A stretch of 64,000 nt of DNA from Chrysopilus asiliformis (lineage: Eukaryota > Arthropoda > Insecta > Diptera > Rhagionidae), in assembly GCA_964034945.1 (NCBI GenBank), contig OZ035962.1, positions 73,733,597-73,797,596 of the forward strand, in the 5' to 3' direction. The notes under the pieces are model-generated. The model worked only from the letters and a program-made list of their open reading frames with translations, ran no database searches and was not told where the DNA came from. Below are positions 47,447 through 57,596 of this stretch, one piece after another. A program made the position numbers and the translations under genes. Numbering within the stretch: the stretch's first letter is position 1; every line of letters starts with the position of its first letter.

Positions 47447-48730
47447 ATGAATCAAAATTCCGAGCGAATTACTTATCGTGGTTGTGTGAAGTTTTTTTTC
47501 ACTGTGAACAGAAAACTTTATGTGAATTGAAAACCTGTATTAAAAACACTTATCAATCATATAATTTCGATGTGAATCAGGAGCTGAAACTAAAGAATTT
47601 TCTCGTAAACGAAACAAATCATATTTTTTCAATAAACACCACGAATGAATGAAAAATAAAATAATTATCGAATTTCGAGAATGTAGGTTTTTGGATGTGG
47701 CTGAGGATAGCGGTCGTGGTAGACCAGAAGTTAGCTTTCAACAATCTTTTGAAAGATCAAAGCGAAAAAAAGTTAAATCACTATCAGATTCATCTGAAGA
47801 TCCATTACTTGACAAAGCTTATATTCATAAGTTGCGATTACATCAGAAACATCAAAAAGTAAAAATTGTGTCAGTTTTAACAGAAGCTAATCCAAATCGA
47901 GTGGAACGAATGATTCAAAGCATAAAAACTCCCGAAGCAAGTGAATGGATAGACGAATCAGCTTTGGCATTATTTTTGGATCTAAAGCTCTCACGGAAAA
48001 AATATAACGTACTACGTACGGCACTTTTAAAAAGGAAACCAGAAACTCTACCAAGTTACAAGAAGCTAAAAGCAGCAAAGGACAAGATGCTTCCACAACC
48101 AATCACAGTTGAAGAATCGGCAGCAAAAATAGATCTTCAAAATTTGCTTGACAATACGACTAATAGGTTGTTACAAACATTTTCAAAAAAGGATGTAGAT
48201 AGGTGGACTAATACCGAATTAAAGTTAATATGTAAATGGGGATGCGATGGTTCGTCTGGCCAAAGTGTCTACAAACAAAAGATAAGTTCGAATGTCAGTG
48301 ATGAGCACCTCTTTATGGCTTCGCTTGTACCATTAAGACTACAAATAAAAGAAGATCTAAATGAGCCGGGAACATCTGTAATGTCAGAGCCTAAGGACTT
48401 GTGGAGAAATACCACCCCTTCGTCTAAAAATTTCTGCAGGCCAATTTTATTTGAATATGCTAAGGAGACAAAAGAAAAAACGTTGGAAGTTGTAAACAGG
48501 ATTAAGGATGAAATTAAGAACTTACAGTCTTTGGAGATATATTTGAATGAGAAGCTTTATAAAATATCCTACGAAATGGCTTTTACGATGCTAGATGGAA
48601 AGGTTGCTGCTACTGTAACAGATACAACCTCCTGTTCATCATGCATAATTTCCAATGCAAAAATCTCAACTGTCTGATTACAAAGAGGCAGGAACCATTG
48701 ATGAACAAGCAGCTGAATGAATTTCGAGAA
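47447..48730 (+). pseudogene. Transib transposase relic (RAG1-related), N-terminal half and start of core
   Basis: A frame from about 47447 (MNQNSERITYRGCVKFF) breaks and resumes at 47649-48677 with GRPEVSFQQSFERSKRKK, ESALALFLDLKLSRKKYN and KLICKWGCDGSSGQSVYKQK. The CDG Asp is the position of the first catalytic Asp of Transib and RAG1. Then SLVPLRL, LWRNTTPSSKNFCRPI and DGKVAATVTDTTSCSSC, the zinc-ligand region, followed by a frame change (NCLITKRQEP). It ends near 48730 before the second catalytic Asp and the Glu. Transib is the superfamily from which V(D)J recombinase arose. No ends or 5-bp target duplication seen. Confidence 0.8.
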
Positions 48731-48780
48731 AAACTTGTGTAAGCAAATTAAGTCAAAATTCCCGACTGAATTGAAAAACT

Positions 48781-49370
48781 GCCACCCTGACAACACTAGA
48801 GGTTGTGAGGTTATGGTAGCCCGTCGCTGTGGTTGAGAGGTAGCAGAAGCATCAGTAAGTGTGTGACATTGCTCACAAACGGAAGTGGATCTGACCCTAG
48901 GCTTCAGGAATCGTCCAACAAGGGGCGCAGCGGCGGGTTTCACTAAAGTAATAGGCAGTTCTACAGATTGGTATTTTTCATAAATTAAAAAGAAGAAAAC
49001 AAATTGTGTTACATTCTCAGAAGTGGGATATATGACGTTAAATAGGAGTTGTCCAAGGATTAATTGAGAATTTCTAATTGCCTAGAATAGCCATATATAA
49101 CTCAGAATTATTGTTACTTCTATTACTCGTATTTACAATTAAGTTATGTAAACAAAAAATGTTTATTTTGAATTACTTTTCTAATTGAAAGTTTGAGCCT
49201 TTCAAGGGGGCCGGTATGTTAAACCGTGCTCTCTCACTCTAACAATATTCAGTATTGATCAAGGAGTCGAGCCAGCAAGACGTATAATAAAGGAAATTAA
49301 ACTCGAACGCTTTGTTTTTATTCATCGCCGATCAAAAGAAGAATTACAGTCAACTACTCGATAAACCATT
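48781..49370 (+). repeat. 3' end of a retroelement: non-coding tail, PPT and LTR start
   Basis: 48781-48945 resembles 56930-57065, the region just after pol in the 54 kb Gypsy (for example TAGCCCGTCGCTGTGGTTG against CAGCCCGCCGTCGTGGTTG). AAGGGGGCC at 49204-49212 looks like a polypurine tract and TGTTAAACCG after it like an LTR start. The LTR is cut at about 49372 by the long-inverted-repeat element. Confidence 0.5.
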
Positions 49371-49372
49371 AA

Positions 49373-50289
49373 TATTTCTTTATTTATTTGAAAGAAGCTA
49401 AACTATCTCCTACACTAATCTATTCTAAAATAACAAAACTGAATAAATAAAAAATACAAGTAAAAAATGAAAAATAAAACATAAAAATAAGAAAACCTAA
49501 TATAAAACCTATTAAAAATCTAATATAAACCTACAAAAATAATAAAAAAACAAAAAACACAAGAAATTAAAACACCTTTTATAATAAAAAGTTAAAAAAT
49601 ACAAAAATGTTAAATATGTATGTGAGAAGACTCACAAACATCTAAAACAAAAAAATTGAAAAGTGGCATTTAATTGAAAATATTTTTGAAAAAAGAATTT
49701 AAAACCAAAAATGTTAATGCCACTTCTACTTCAATTTTTGTATTTCTTAAAATCCCTAATACAAAACATGTAAGGATGTACAAATGTATCGACCGTGAAG
49801 GTCCTGTTGGTGGCAGCGAGGACATGTTTCGGATCACGCCACTGATCCTTCATCAGCTCACTTAACGTGAAAATTTCGTAAAGAAATATTTTTTAATATT
49901 TCAAACAAAGAGATTTTGTATGAAACAAACCGTTATAAACACACTCACTAAACGTACATGAAAATCACAGACATTTTATTATAATTACCATCACCACTAC
50001 ACAATTGGATATAAAATACTTAAAAGTTATCAAAAACTCACTGGTTAATAGCACCACACTGTTCAAAACCTCTTTAAAATAAAATAAAACAAAACGATTA
50101 CCAGTTATTTGCAAACCTGTACGATCCTGAATTTAGGGATGCCAGATTGAGAAATACTCATCAACTAAAAATTAACCTTTTATTGGTTAGAATTAGAAAT
50201 TACCCCAAATATTTTTCCCGAAAATATTAAATTGCAAAAACTGTATTATTTCTGATCTTTTTAGATGTTTGTGAGTCTTCTCACATAAA
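49373..50289. mobile_element. Long-inverted-repeat element A (arm plus 665-bp core, right arm missing)
   Basis: Left arm S1 (about 49377-49618) is followed by a 665-bp core (49621-50285) bounded by TGTGAGAAGACTCACAAAC ends with TA on both sides. Unlike copy B, no reversed S1 arm follows. The core lies in the opposite orientation to that in copy B. A 63-codon frame in the core (49674-49865) is shared by both copies but has no known domain. Confidence 0.8.
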
Positions 50290-50639
50290 AATGGAACACC
50301 AACGCAATGCCTTTGACAAATTAATACTGAACATATTTCAGCAACATATTTCAGAAAAAATATACATAATACCCTTTTTTTATATTATTTTATTTTTATT
50401 TATTTATTTATTACTCTATATACCAAAAAGACTTTTTTTGAATACGGTGGCTTGTTCCATTTTTGAAATATAATGTTAAACATCAATGTGGTTTTGATCA
50501 ATATGTATGCTAACTTAACATTAGCAATTGAATGAATAATATAAAATAAGAGAGGATTAAAATACTGAACCATATGGTAGAAGGCGGTATGAAAAGACAT
50601 ATACATTTCAGAAAAATCTATCAGAATCAAAATTAAGAA

Positions 50640-50812
50640 ATAAAAATGTAAAATAAAAACAAAAATGAAAAATAAAAAATAAAAAAATAATAAAAAATAA
50701 AAAAATAAAAAATAAATAAAAAATAAATAAAAAATAAATAAAAAATAAAAAAATAAAAAAATAAAAAAATAATAAAAAAATAAAAAAATAAAAAAATAAA
50801 AATAAAAATAAT
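50640..50812. repeat. AAAAATAA-type simple repeat
   Basis: About 170 bp of (A)n T units, low complexity. The open frame it gives on the minus strand is a Phe/Leu/Tyr run without meaning. Confidence 0.95.
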
Positions 50813-50821
50813 TTCAAAATA

Positions 50822-51070
50822 CTAAATCTACAAACCTACGATCTAAACTGTTTGTCAAAATATTTTTGACTCATTTGTCAAAATATTTTTGACTTAGCCC
50901 AATGACATAATACAATAGTTATATATTACCCTTCCATTATTAACTGACATTGCCAGATTTATGAAACAAATGCATTACAAATAGTAATATTGTATTCACA
51001 ATGGAAGTATAACTAAAGGTCATTATACACCTAGGAGCGCAGTCTAGGCCTGCTACATTCGATGCTGGCT
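50822..51070. other. Short spacer between long-inverted-repeat copies
   Basis: GTCAAAATATTTTTGACT occurs twice in near-palindromic form at 50855-50896. Nothing else recognised. Confidence 0.45.
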
Positions 51071-51074
51071 GTAA

Positions 51075-52231
51075 ATATATTTATTTATTTGAAAGAAGCT
51101 AAACTATCTCCTAGACTAATCTATTCTAAAATAACAAAACTGAATAAATAAAAAATACAAGTAAAAAATGAAAAATAAAACATAAAAATAAGAAAACCTA
51201 ATATAAAACCTATTAAAAATCTAATATAAACCTACAAAAATAATAAAAAACAAAAAACACAAGAAATTAAAACACCTTTTATAATAAAAAGTTAAAAAAT
51301 ACAAAAATGTTAAATATGTATGTGAGAAGACTCACAAACATCTAAAAAGATCAGAAATAATACCGTTTTTGCAATTTAATATTTTCGGGAAAAATATTTG
51401 GGGTAATTTCTAATACTAACCAATAAAAGGTTAATTTTTAGTTGATGAGTATTTCTCAATCTGGCATCCCTAAATTCAGGATCGTACAGGTTTGCAAATA
51501 ACTGGTAATCGTTTTGTTTTATTTTATTTTAAAGAGGTTTTGAACAGTGTGGTGCTATTAACCAGTGAGTTTTTGATAACTTTTAAGTATTTTATATCCA
51601 ATTGTGTAGTGGTGATGGTAATTATAATAAAATGTCTGTGATTTTCATGTACGTTTAGTGAGTGTGTTTATAACGGTTTGTTTCATACAAAATCTCTTTG
51701 TTTGAAATATTAAAAAATATTTCTTTACGAAATTTTCACGTTAAGTGAGCTGATGAAGGATCAGTGGCGTGATCCGAAACATGTCCTCGCTGCCACCAAC
51801 AGGACCTTCACGGTCGATACATTTGTACATCCTTACATGTTTTGTATTAGGGATTTTAAGAAATACAAAAATTGAAGTAGAAGTGGCATTAACATTTTTG
51901 GTTTTAAATTCTTTTTTCAAAAATATTTTCAATTAAATGCCACTTTTCAATTTTTTTGTTTTAGATGTTTGTGAGTCTTCTCACATACATATTTAACATT
52001 TATTGTATTTTTTAACTTTTTATTATAAAAGGTGTTTTAATTTCTTGTGTTTTTTGTTTTTTTATTATTTTTGTAGGTTTATATTAGATTTTTAATAGGT
52101 TTTATATTAGGTTTTCTTATTTTTATGTTTTATTTTTCATTTTTTACTTGTATTTTTTATTTATTCAGTTTTGTTATTTTAGAATAGATTAGTCTAGGAG
52201 ATAGTTTAGCTTCTTTCAAATAAATAAATAT
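51075..52231. mobile_element. Long-inverted-repeat element B (two S1 arms, inverted core)
   Basis: Arms S1 at about 51075-51318 and its reverse complement at about 51988-52231 flank the 665-bp core (51321-51985), which is the reverse of the copy A core. Inner ends TGTGAGAAGACTCACAAAC with TA on both sides suggest the core is itself a Tc1-like MITE sitting between the arms. Sequence match to copy A is very high by eye. Confidence 0.85.
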
Positions 52232-52474
52232 TTTCTCAAAAAAATCTCTAATAGTCCCAATAATCTCTATACTCTTGAAATAATCTCAATAATCTCAGCA
52301 ATAATCAAAAAAGTCTTCCAAATCAGCCGCCTAAATATCTTGCTGTCTCTTTTTAATTTACGAGTCGAATCATTTACTTTTATCTGTCAAACATTTTATT
52401 CAAGCTTCGGAACGATTACAGAAAAAACGCATTTTACGAAAATTTATAAAAGTAATAAATGTGATAAATTAGTA

Positions 52475-53427
52475 ATGGCTGGAAAATCTGAAAAGGTAAG
52501 TCAAGTTCTTGCCGCATAAAAGCCGGCCAGCAGTTTTTTGTTGTTACGTTTTTTCTTATAAGTATGTCCAAACTAAAGAATGTCACCGAAATGCAATAAA
52601 TTTCAATATGAATGGAAAAGCAAGCAACCCTAAATTGAAATCGCCTTCATTTTTTGATAATGTTGTAATTTTCCGCTGATGAAAAGGTGTTATTATTTCA
52701 CAGTGAAATGAAAATTACCAAAATCTATGTACCAAAAAACTAACTGGCAGCAAAAAAAATCGAATTTAACCTCAAACATTTGTGTTTATATCTGTGATAT
52801 TCTTTTGCTAAAAATGTTAAAATTTATCCGCAAAAACGTTAGAACAAAAACTGCTGGCCGGTTAGCCGGCTTTTTTTTAGGGAAGAGCTTAATTCTATTT
52901 TATGACCATAATACAACTTATTTAAATATTTCTAGATATTCGTCGATGAAGATGAAACAATATTTTGGAAATTAATCGAAGATGAAAACGGAGGGAATTC
53001 GCCAACATATTTAAAAAGAATTTTATCAGCAAATGGATATTCATCTTTTTCTGTGCGGAATAATTTATCGGAGGAAGATTTTGCGATATTTGAAACCTAT
53101 GGACAGGAGGAATACAAGGAAAAATATCCTTGTGATGCAATATTTCAAAATACTTTTGATGATCCGTCATTATTTTATATACTGCCAGGCAACAAAAAAT
53201 ATTTATTATTGTTTCAAAAGCGAATTCAAGAGAAAGGTATAGAATTTTACTGTGAAAAATTAAAACAAAGAAAAGAAAATTTCGCAGCGCGCTCATTAAA
53301 ACAGGCCTGTGCTAAAGAACCTAGGTATCTTATTCAAAAAAATAACGCGGCTCGCAAACACTTAAACGAAAACGCTCCTGCTACAGATGACACTTCAATA
53401 GATATTCATAAATTCAGTCAAATTTAA
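52475..53427 (+). CDS. Small two-exon SAM-like protein gene (170 aa)
   Basis: Exon 1 52475-52495 (MAGKSEK, donor GTAAG) and exon 2 52936-53427 (acceptor TTCTAG) join in phase 0. Exon 2 reads IFVDEDETIFWKLIEDENG, then a SAM-like segment (YLKRILSANGYSSFSVRNNL, EEDFAIFETYG), a central ILPGNKKYLLLFQKRI and a basic tail. Similar N-terminal sequences occur in uncharacterised insect proteins whose central block resembles 44824-45278. There are no internal stops. Function unknown; possibly a truncated but still open copy of a transposon-spread family. Confidence 0.6.
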
Positions 53428-54160
53428 CAGATTTTTACCGAGACGGTAATTTGGTTCATGTAAAAATGAATTACCGGATTCGGTAATTGTAGACATGCCT
53501 TGAGTCGTGTTTTCCAGCCCGGTTATTCGGTATCAAGAATCAACCGCGAGTGGCGCTAGTAATGTTTTTAGTTTTCAAATTTTCTCGCTGGTTTTTTTGT
53601 TAATCTCATCGGACTGCAAATTTTTTTCAATTTTGATAGCCGTTGCCACAATAGAAATTCAAAAGAATACACCAAACATGGATTTAAAGGTATGTGACAT
53701 ATTTTACAATCAAATTCGCAGTTCATGATTTGGTCACGTATCCAATAAAAGCGCTGTTCTCAAATCTGTGCTGTGGGATGTTCACAGCAGAATATTTTCA
53801 GTCTTTTAATATTACCGAAAACACCGAATACCGAAAATTAAAAGAGGACCGTGAATACCCTGATAGCATTCTGAAAGAGTGTAATAAGGATATTATGGAA
53901 TCCAAATATTGTTTTGCTCCAACACGATCACAAAAGAAATTAATAGAAGAAATTTAAGAAAAAGATTTAATTGAAGAAATGGACCTTATTAACAAAAGTA
54001 TACCCCTTAATGAAAGAGACAATGAAGAATTAAATATTCCATCTTCTACAACTGTCAACTGGGAAAATAAAGAAAAAATACAACTTATTCGACCTAACGA
54101 TATACCAATAATCTTAAAGGATTATCACGATAAACATTTAGGAGGACATCAAGGTACTTA

Positions 54161-55440
54161 ACACATGGATCAATAAGTCCCGAGACTAACAATGAAAACA
54201 ACATTTTTTTTGCCAAATTTTTTTTTATTCATCAATATAATCACCTTTTAGGGTGATACAATCGTTCCAACGCTTTTCCAATTTTCCAATACCATGTTTA
54301 TAAAAAAAATTATCTTTCGCTTCAAAATAAGCTTCAGTTTCAGCGATGACCTCCTCATTTGAGCCAAATCTTTTTCCCTGGAGCATTTTTTTAAGATCAG
54401 CAAAGAGCCAGTAGTCACTGGGGGCTAAATCTGGCGAGTATGGGGGGTGGGGAAGCAGATGAAAGCCCAATTCGTTCAATTTTGCCATTGTTTTCATCGA
54501 CTTGTGGCAGGGTGCAAAAGGATTTTTTTTCTCTGCATGTGCGGTCGTTTTTTTGCGATTTCCTCCTTCAAACGCACCAGCAAGTCAATATAATAATCAC
54601 TGTTGATCGATTTACCTTTTTCGAGGTAGTCAATGAAAATCACGCCATGCGTATCCCAAAAAACTGACGCCATGACTTTGCCAGCTGACTGCTGCGTTTT
54701 CGGACGCTTCGGACGGCTTTCGCCAGCTGTGCGCCACTCAGATGACTGCCGCTTCGACTCTGGAGTGTAGTGATGTATCCATGTTTCGTCCATGGACACG
54801 TAACGACGCAAGAAATCTTTTTTATTGCGAGTAAATAGCGATAAACAGCTTTCTGAATCATCGACTCGTTGCTGTTTTTGTTCCATCGAAAGCAATCGCG
54901 GCACCCACTTGGAAAAAACCTTTTTCATGCTCAATTTTTCATGAAGGATAGTAAATGCACTTCCATATGATATCTGTGTTATCTCAGCAATCTCACGGAG
55001 CTTCACTTTACGATCTTTCATTATAATTTTTGTCACTTCACTCACATTTTCCGGTGTAACGGCTTCCACAGGTCTACCCGAGCGTTCCGCGTCATTTGTG
55101 TCGGTACGACCACGTTTAAACTCGGCAAACCACCGACAAATCGTTGCTTTTGATGGACAAGAGTCCGGGTAACATTTTTCAATCCATTGTTTCGCTTGCA
55201 CGGTGTTTTTATCCATTAAAAAACAATGTTTTATCAGAACACGAAACTCGGTTTTTTCCATTTTTTAAACAAACTACAAAACGACTTTACTCCAACCTCG
55301 ATAACTCAGCTGTTTCTGGTCCGATCGACTTAAAATTTTGACACGTTTCAAGCAAAGGTTAGTACTCTAGAAAGACGTGGTTACTGGTTTACTACGAGCG
55401 TCATCTCTGGGTTAGTCTCGGGACTTATTGATCCATGTGT
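54161..55440 (-). mobile_element. mariner element (1,280 bp)
   Basis: Inverted repeats of 30 bp begin ACACATGGATCAATAAGTCC at both ends and match throughout as read. TA flanks each side (54159-54160, 55441-55442). Length is that of a full mariner. Confidence 0.95.
54225..55261 (-). pseudogene. mariner transposase with small deletion at the second catalytic Asp
   Basis: From the ATG at 55261: N-terminal helix-turn-helix pair (FRVLIKHCFLMDKN, ATICRWFAEFKRG), SGRPVE, WVPRLLS, then YVSMDETWIHHY with the first catalytic Asp. At about 54510 the frame breaks and the usual HQDNAPCH block is missing its first part, so the second catalytic Asp is lost by a deletion of about 13-14 bases. The other frame continues with PCHKS, HPPYSPDLAPSDYWLF and GDYIDE to the stop at 54225. 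Perfect-looking ends with a lesion only here suggest recent loss of activity. Confidence 0.9.
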
Positions 55441-55705
55441 TACAAGACGTATAATAATATTAAAAGGAAATATTATTGGCGAGGAATGTACAAAGACATC
55501 AAACGATACATAAAAACTTGTGAAACCTGTCAGAAAAATAAGGCCAGTAGAAAGCATGTAATGCCCATGAAAATACCAAATACAGCATACCGACCTTTTG
55601 ATAAAATTTATCTTGATATTGTTGGCCCTCTCGAAGAAACAATAGAAGGTGAAAAATACATCTTAAGGTTTCAAGATGATTTAACACGATTCACTGATTG
55701 CTATG

Positions 55706-56240
55706 TGTGACGGCCCTGACCGTCACCCCCTATTTACCATATTGCCGGTCCTGGCATACGGGAACACTAACTGCTTACTTAGCAGAAGCGTTTCCGTTGG
55801 CCAAAAGCGAAACCTGACACCGCTAGCATCGTAAGCAAGAATACGCTTACGATACACACAAGTGGCTATTCACGGTTTGGGCGAATGGTAACAAACGCGC
55901 TTACGCTGCGAATTCCTTCGACCCACGCCAGCAGCTACAGGGCTGCTGGCAAATAAGAACTGAACTTTTGTTCATTCTGAAGTTGCGAGTCAAGTCGAGC
56001 GGAATAGAGCAAGATTAGTAAACTGTAAAGTAAAACATTGTGAAATAGAGTAAATTTGAGTTAATTCGTGAGTAGAACAAGATTAGTAAACTGTAAAGTA
56101 AAACATTGTGAAATAGAGTAAATAAGTTAATTCGTGAATAAGAACAAGATTAGTAGTTGTAAAGTAGCTTGTAGTTGGATTAGTAAATAAATCGTTCTTG
56201 GTAATAATAGTGAGTTTTAAATCCCACATGGACCACAACA
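55706..56240 (+). mobile_element. Solo LTR (535 bp) inside the Gypsy integrase
   Basis: TGTGACGGCC...GGACCACAACA with TATG on each side (55702-55705 and 56241-56244). Same family as 43842-44535 and related to the LTR at 28752. The integrase frame is resumed after it. Confidence 0.93.
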
Positions 56241-56880
56241 TATGCAATACAGGATATGGAGGCCACGACAGTATCAAGAATATTTTTTTATGAAATAATC
56301 AGTAGGTACGGCATCCCAAAAGTGTTATTAACAGACCAACGTTCGAATTTCTTAAGTAACATTTTCAAAAGATTGTGTAAGTTGTTAAAAATCAAAAAGA
56401 TTCAAACCACAGCTTATCATCCACAATCAAATGGAGCTTTAGAAAGAAGTCATAAGTCTCTAGTCGAATACTTGCGTACCTATGTGGATAAAAACCCAAC
56501 AACATGGCACCAACATTTGAGACAGGCCATGTTTGTTCACAATACTACAATACATCGCAGTACCGGAATGACTCCAATGAAAATTCTTTACGGATTCACT
56601 TATTTATAACTATTATGGTTATAAAATAGCACGGGAAAATTTACAAAACAGTAAAGAGAAAACCAAGGGGTATTACGACAAAAAATCACATCCAATTAAA
56701 ATACATGTAGGAGATAAAGTGTTACTTAATAACGCCGCAAAAAAGAGCAAAATTTCCGAAATTTGGACTGGCCCATATTCGTTAGTATCAATTCCCAATG
56801 AATTGAACACTGTGATTAGAATAAGAAATTCTAACCGAAGAGTGCACAATAATAGACTCAAGATTTTTAATGAACGATAA

Positions 56881-57590
56881 TATATTGTAACAAGAAAGAA
56901 TTACCCCCAAGGTTAATTTTCAAAGACTGCCAGCCTGGCAACTCGTTGCTGGGTGAGGGCAGCCCGCCGTCGTGGTTGTAAAGGAGATCAAGCGTCTGCA
57001 TTGTGAACTGGCAGCAGGCCTTAAGATTTACTTCAGTTACAACGAGGGGCACGACGGTGGGTTCGCCAAGGAAATGGCAAGCGACTAATACAATTAAACG
57101 AGTGTGTTATAATTTTGTTAAGTTAATGCAAGAAGCATTAATATAAGTTAACTATTAAAATAGTTCTTGATAAAAATAAAACCTAAATTTTATACCCTTT
57201 TATAAATCTGAAGATTTTTTTTTGTTATTGACAATGATCACTAAATCATAATACTTATAGTATCAAATTAAGTTAGATTAGGTCATCGGAAGGTCCTTCC
57301 TCTCGTCAAGTCACTCTCACCATGGTTCTGAGCCGTCGTATAATTCAGGTAATAACTTAATCATATAAGATGGTGTGGTATTATTCCAATGAAGGTTGAC
57401 ATTAAGACAAAGTTAATGAGAGAATAGTAGATATGATTGTTGAAGGTTGATTTAAGGAGGAAGCTGTGCCCACGCAAACTTTTGTCTTGCAAGGATGGAG
57501 GGCTAGTTTTTTTGATTCAGATTCAGAAACAACCCAAGATAAAATATGACCTAAGTGACTCGTTTTTTTTTGTTTTCATGTAAAAAAGCT
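56881..57590. other. Pol-env spacer of the fourth Gypsy
   Basis: Includes the block similar to 48781-48945, and a possible short exon ATGGTTCTGAGCC... with donor GTAATA at about 57321-57350. Otherwise non-coding. Confidence 0.4.
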
Positions 57591-57596
57591 GGAAAT

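Larger units (their letters stand above)
53979..56880 (+). pseudogene. Gypsy integrase split by two insertions
   Basis: The pre-integrase region and the first half of the HHCC finger (YHDKHLGGHQGT) end at the mariner (54159). After 55442 the finger continues (KYYWRGMYKDIKRYI, CETCQKNKAS) and the core begins (YLDIVGPLEE). After the solo LTR (56241) it continues (ISRYGIPKVLLTDQ, HPQSNGALERSHKSL) with a frame change near 56605, then a chromodomain-less GPY/F-like tail (GDKVLL, WTGPYSLVSI) to a stop at 56880. Catalytic Asp, Asp and Glu are present but the gene is disrupted. Confidence 0.85.

Noticed and set aside
50608..50817. Phe/Leu-rich 69-codon frame resembling a membrane protein
   Set aside because: Translation of an A/T simple repeat, not a gene.
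53694..53957. 87-codon frame as part of the fourth Gypsy pol
   Set aside because: No RT or RNase H motif could be found, so it was not merged with the integrase.
57321..57350. Leader exon for the second env (ATGGTTCTG with donor GTAATA)
   Set aside because: No matching acceptor in phase, and the env has its own ATG with a signal-peptide-like start.
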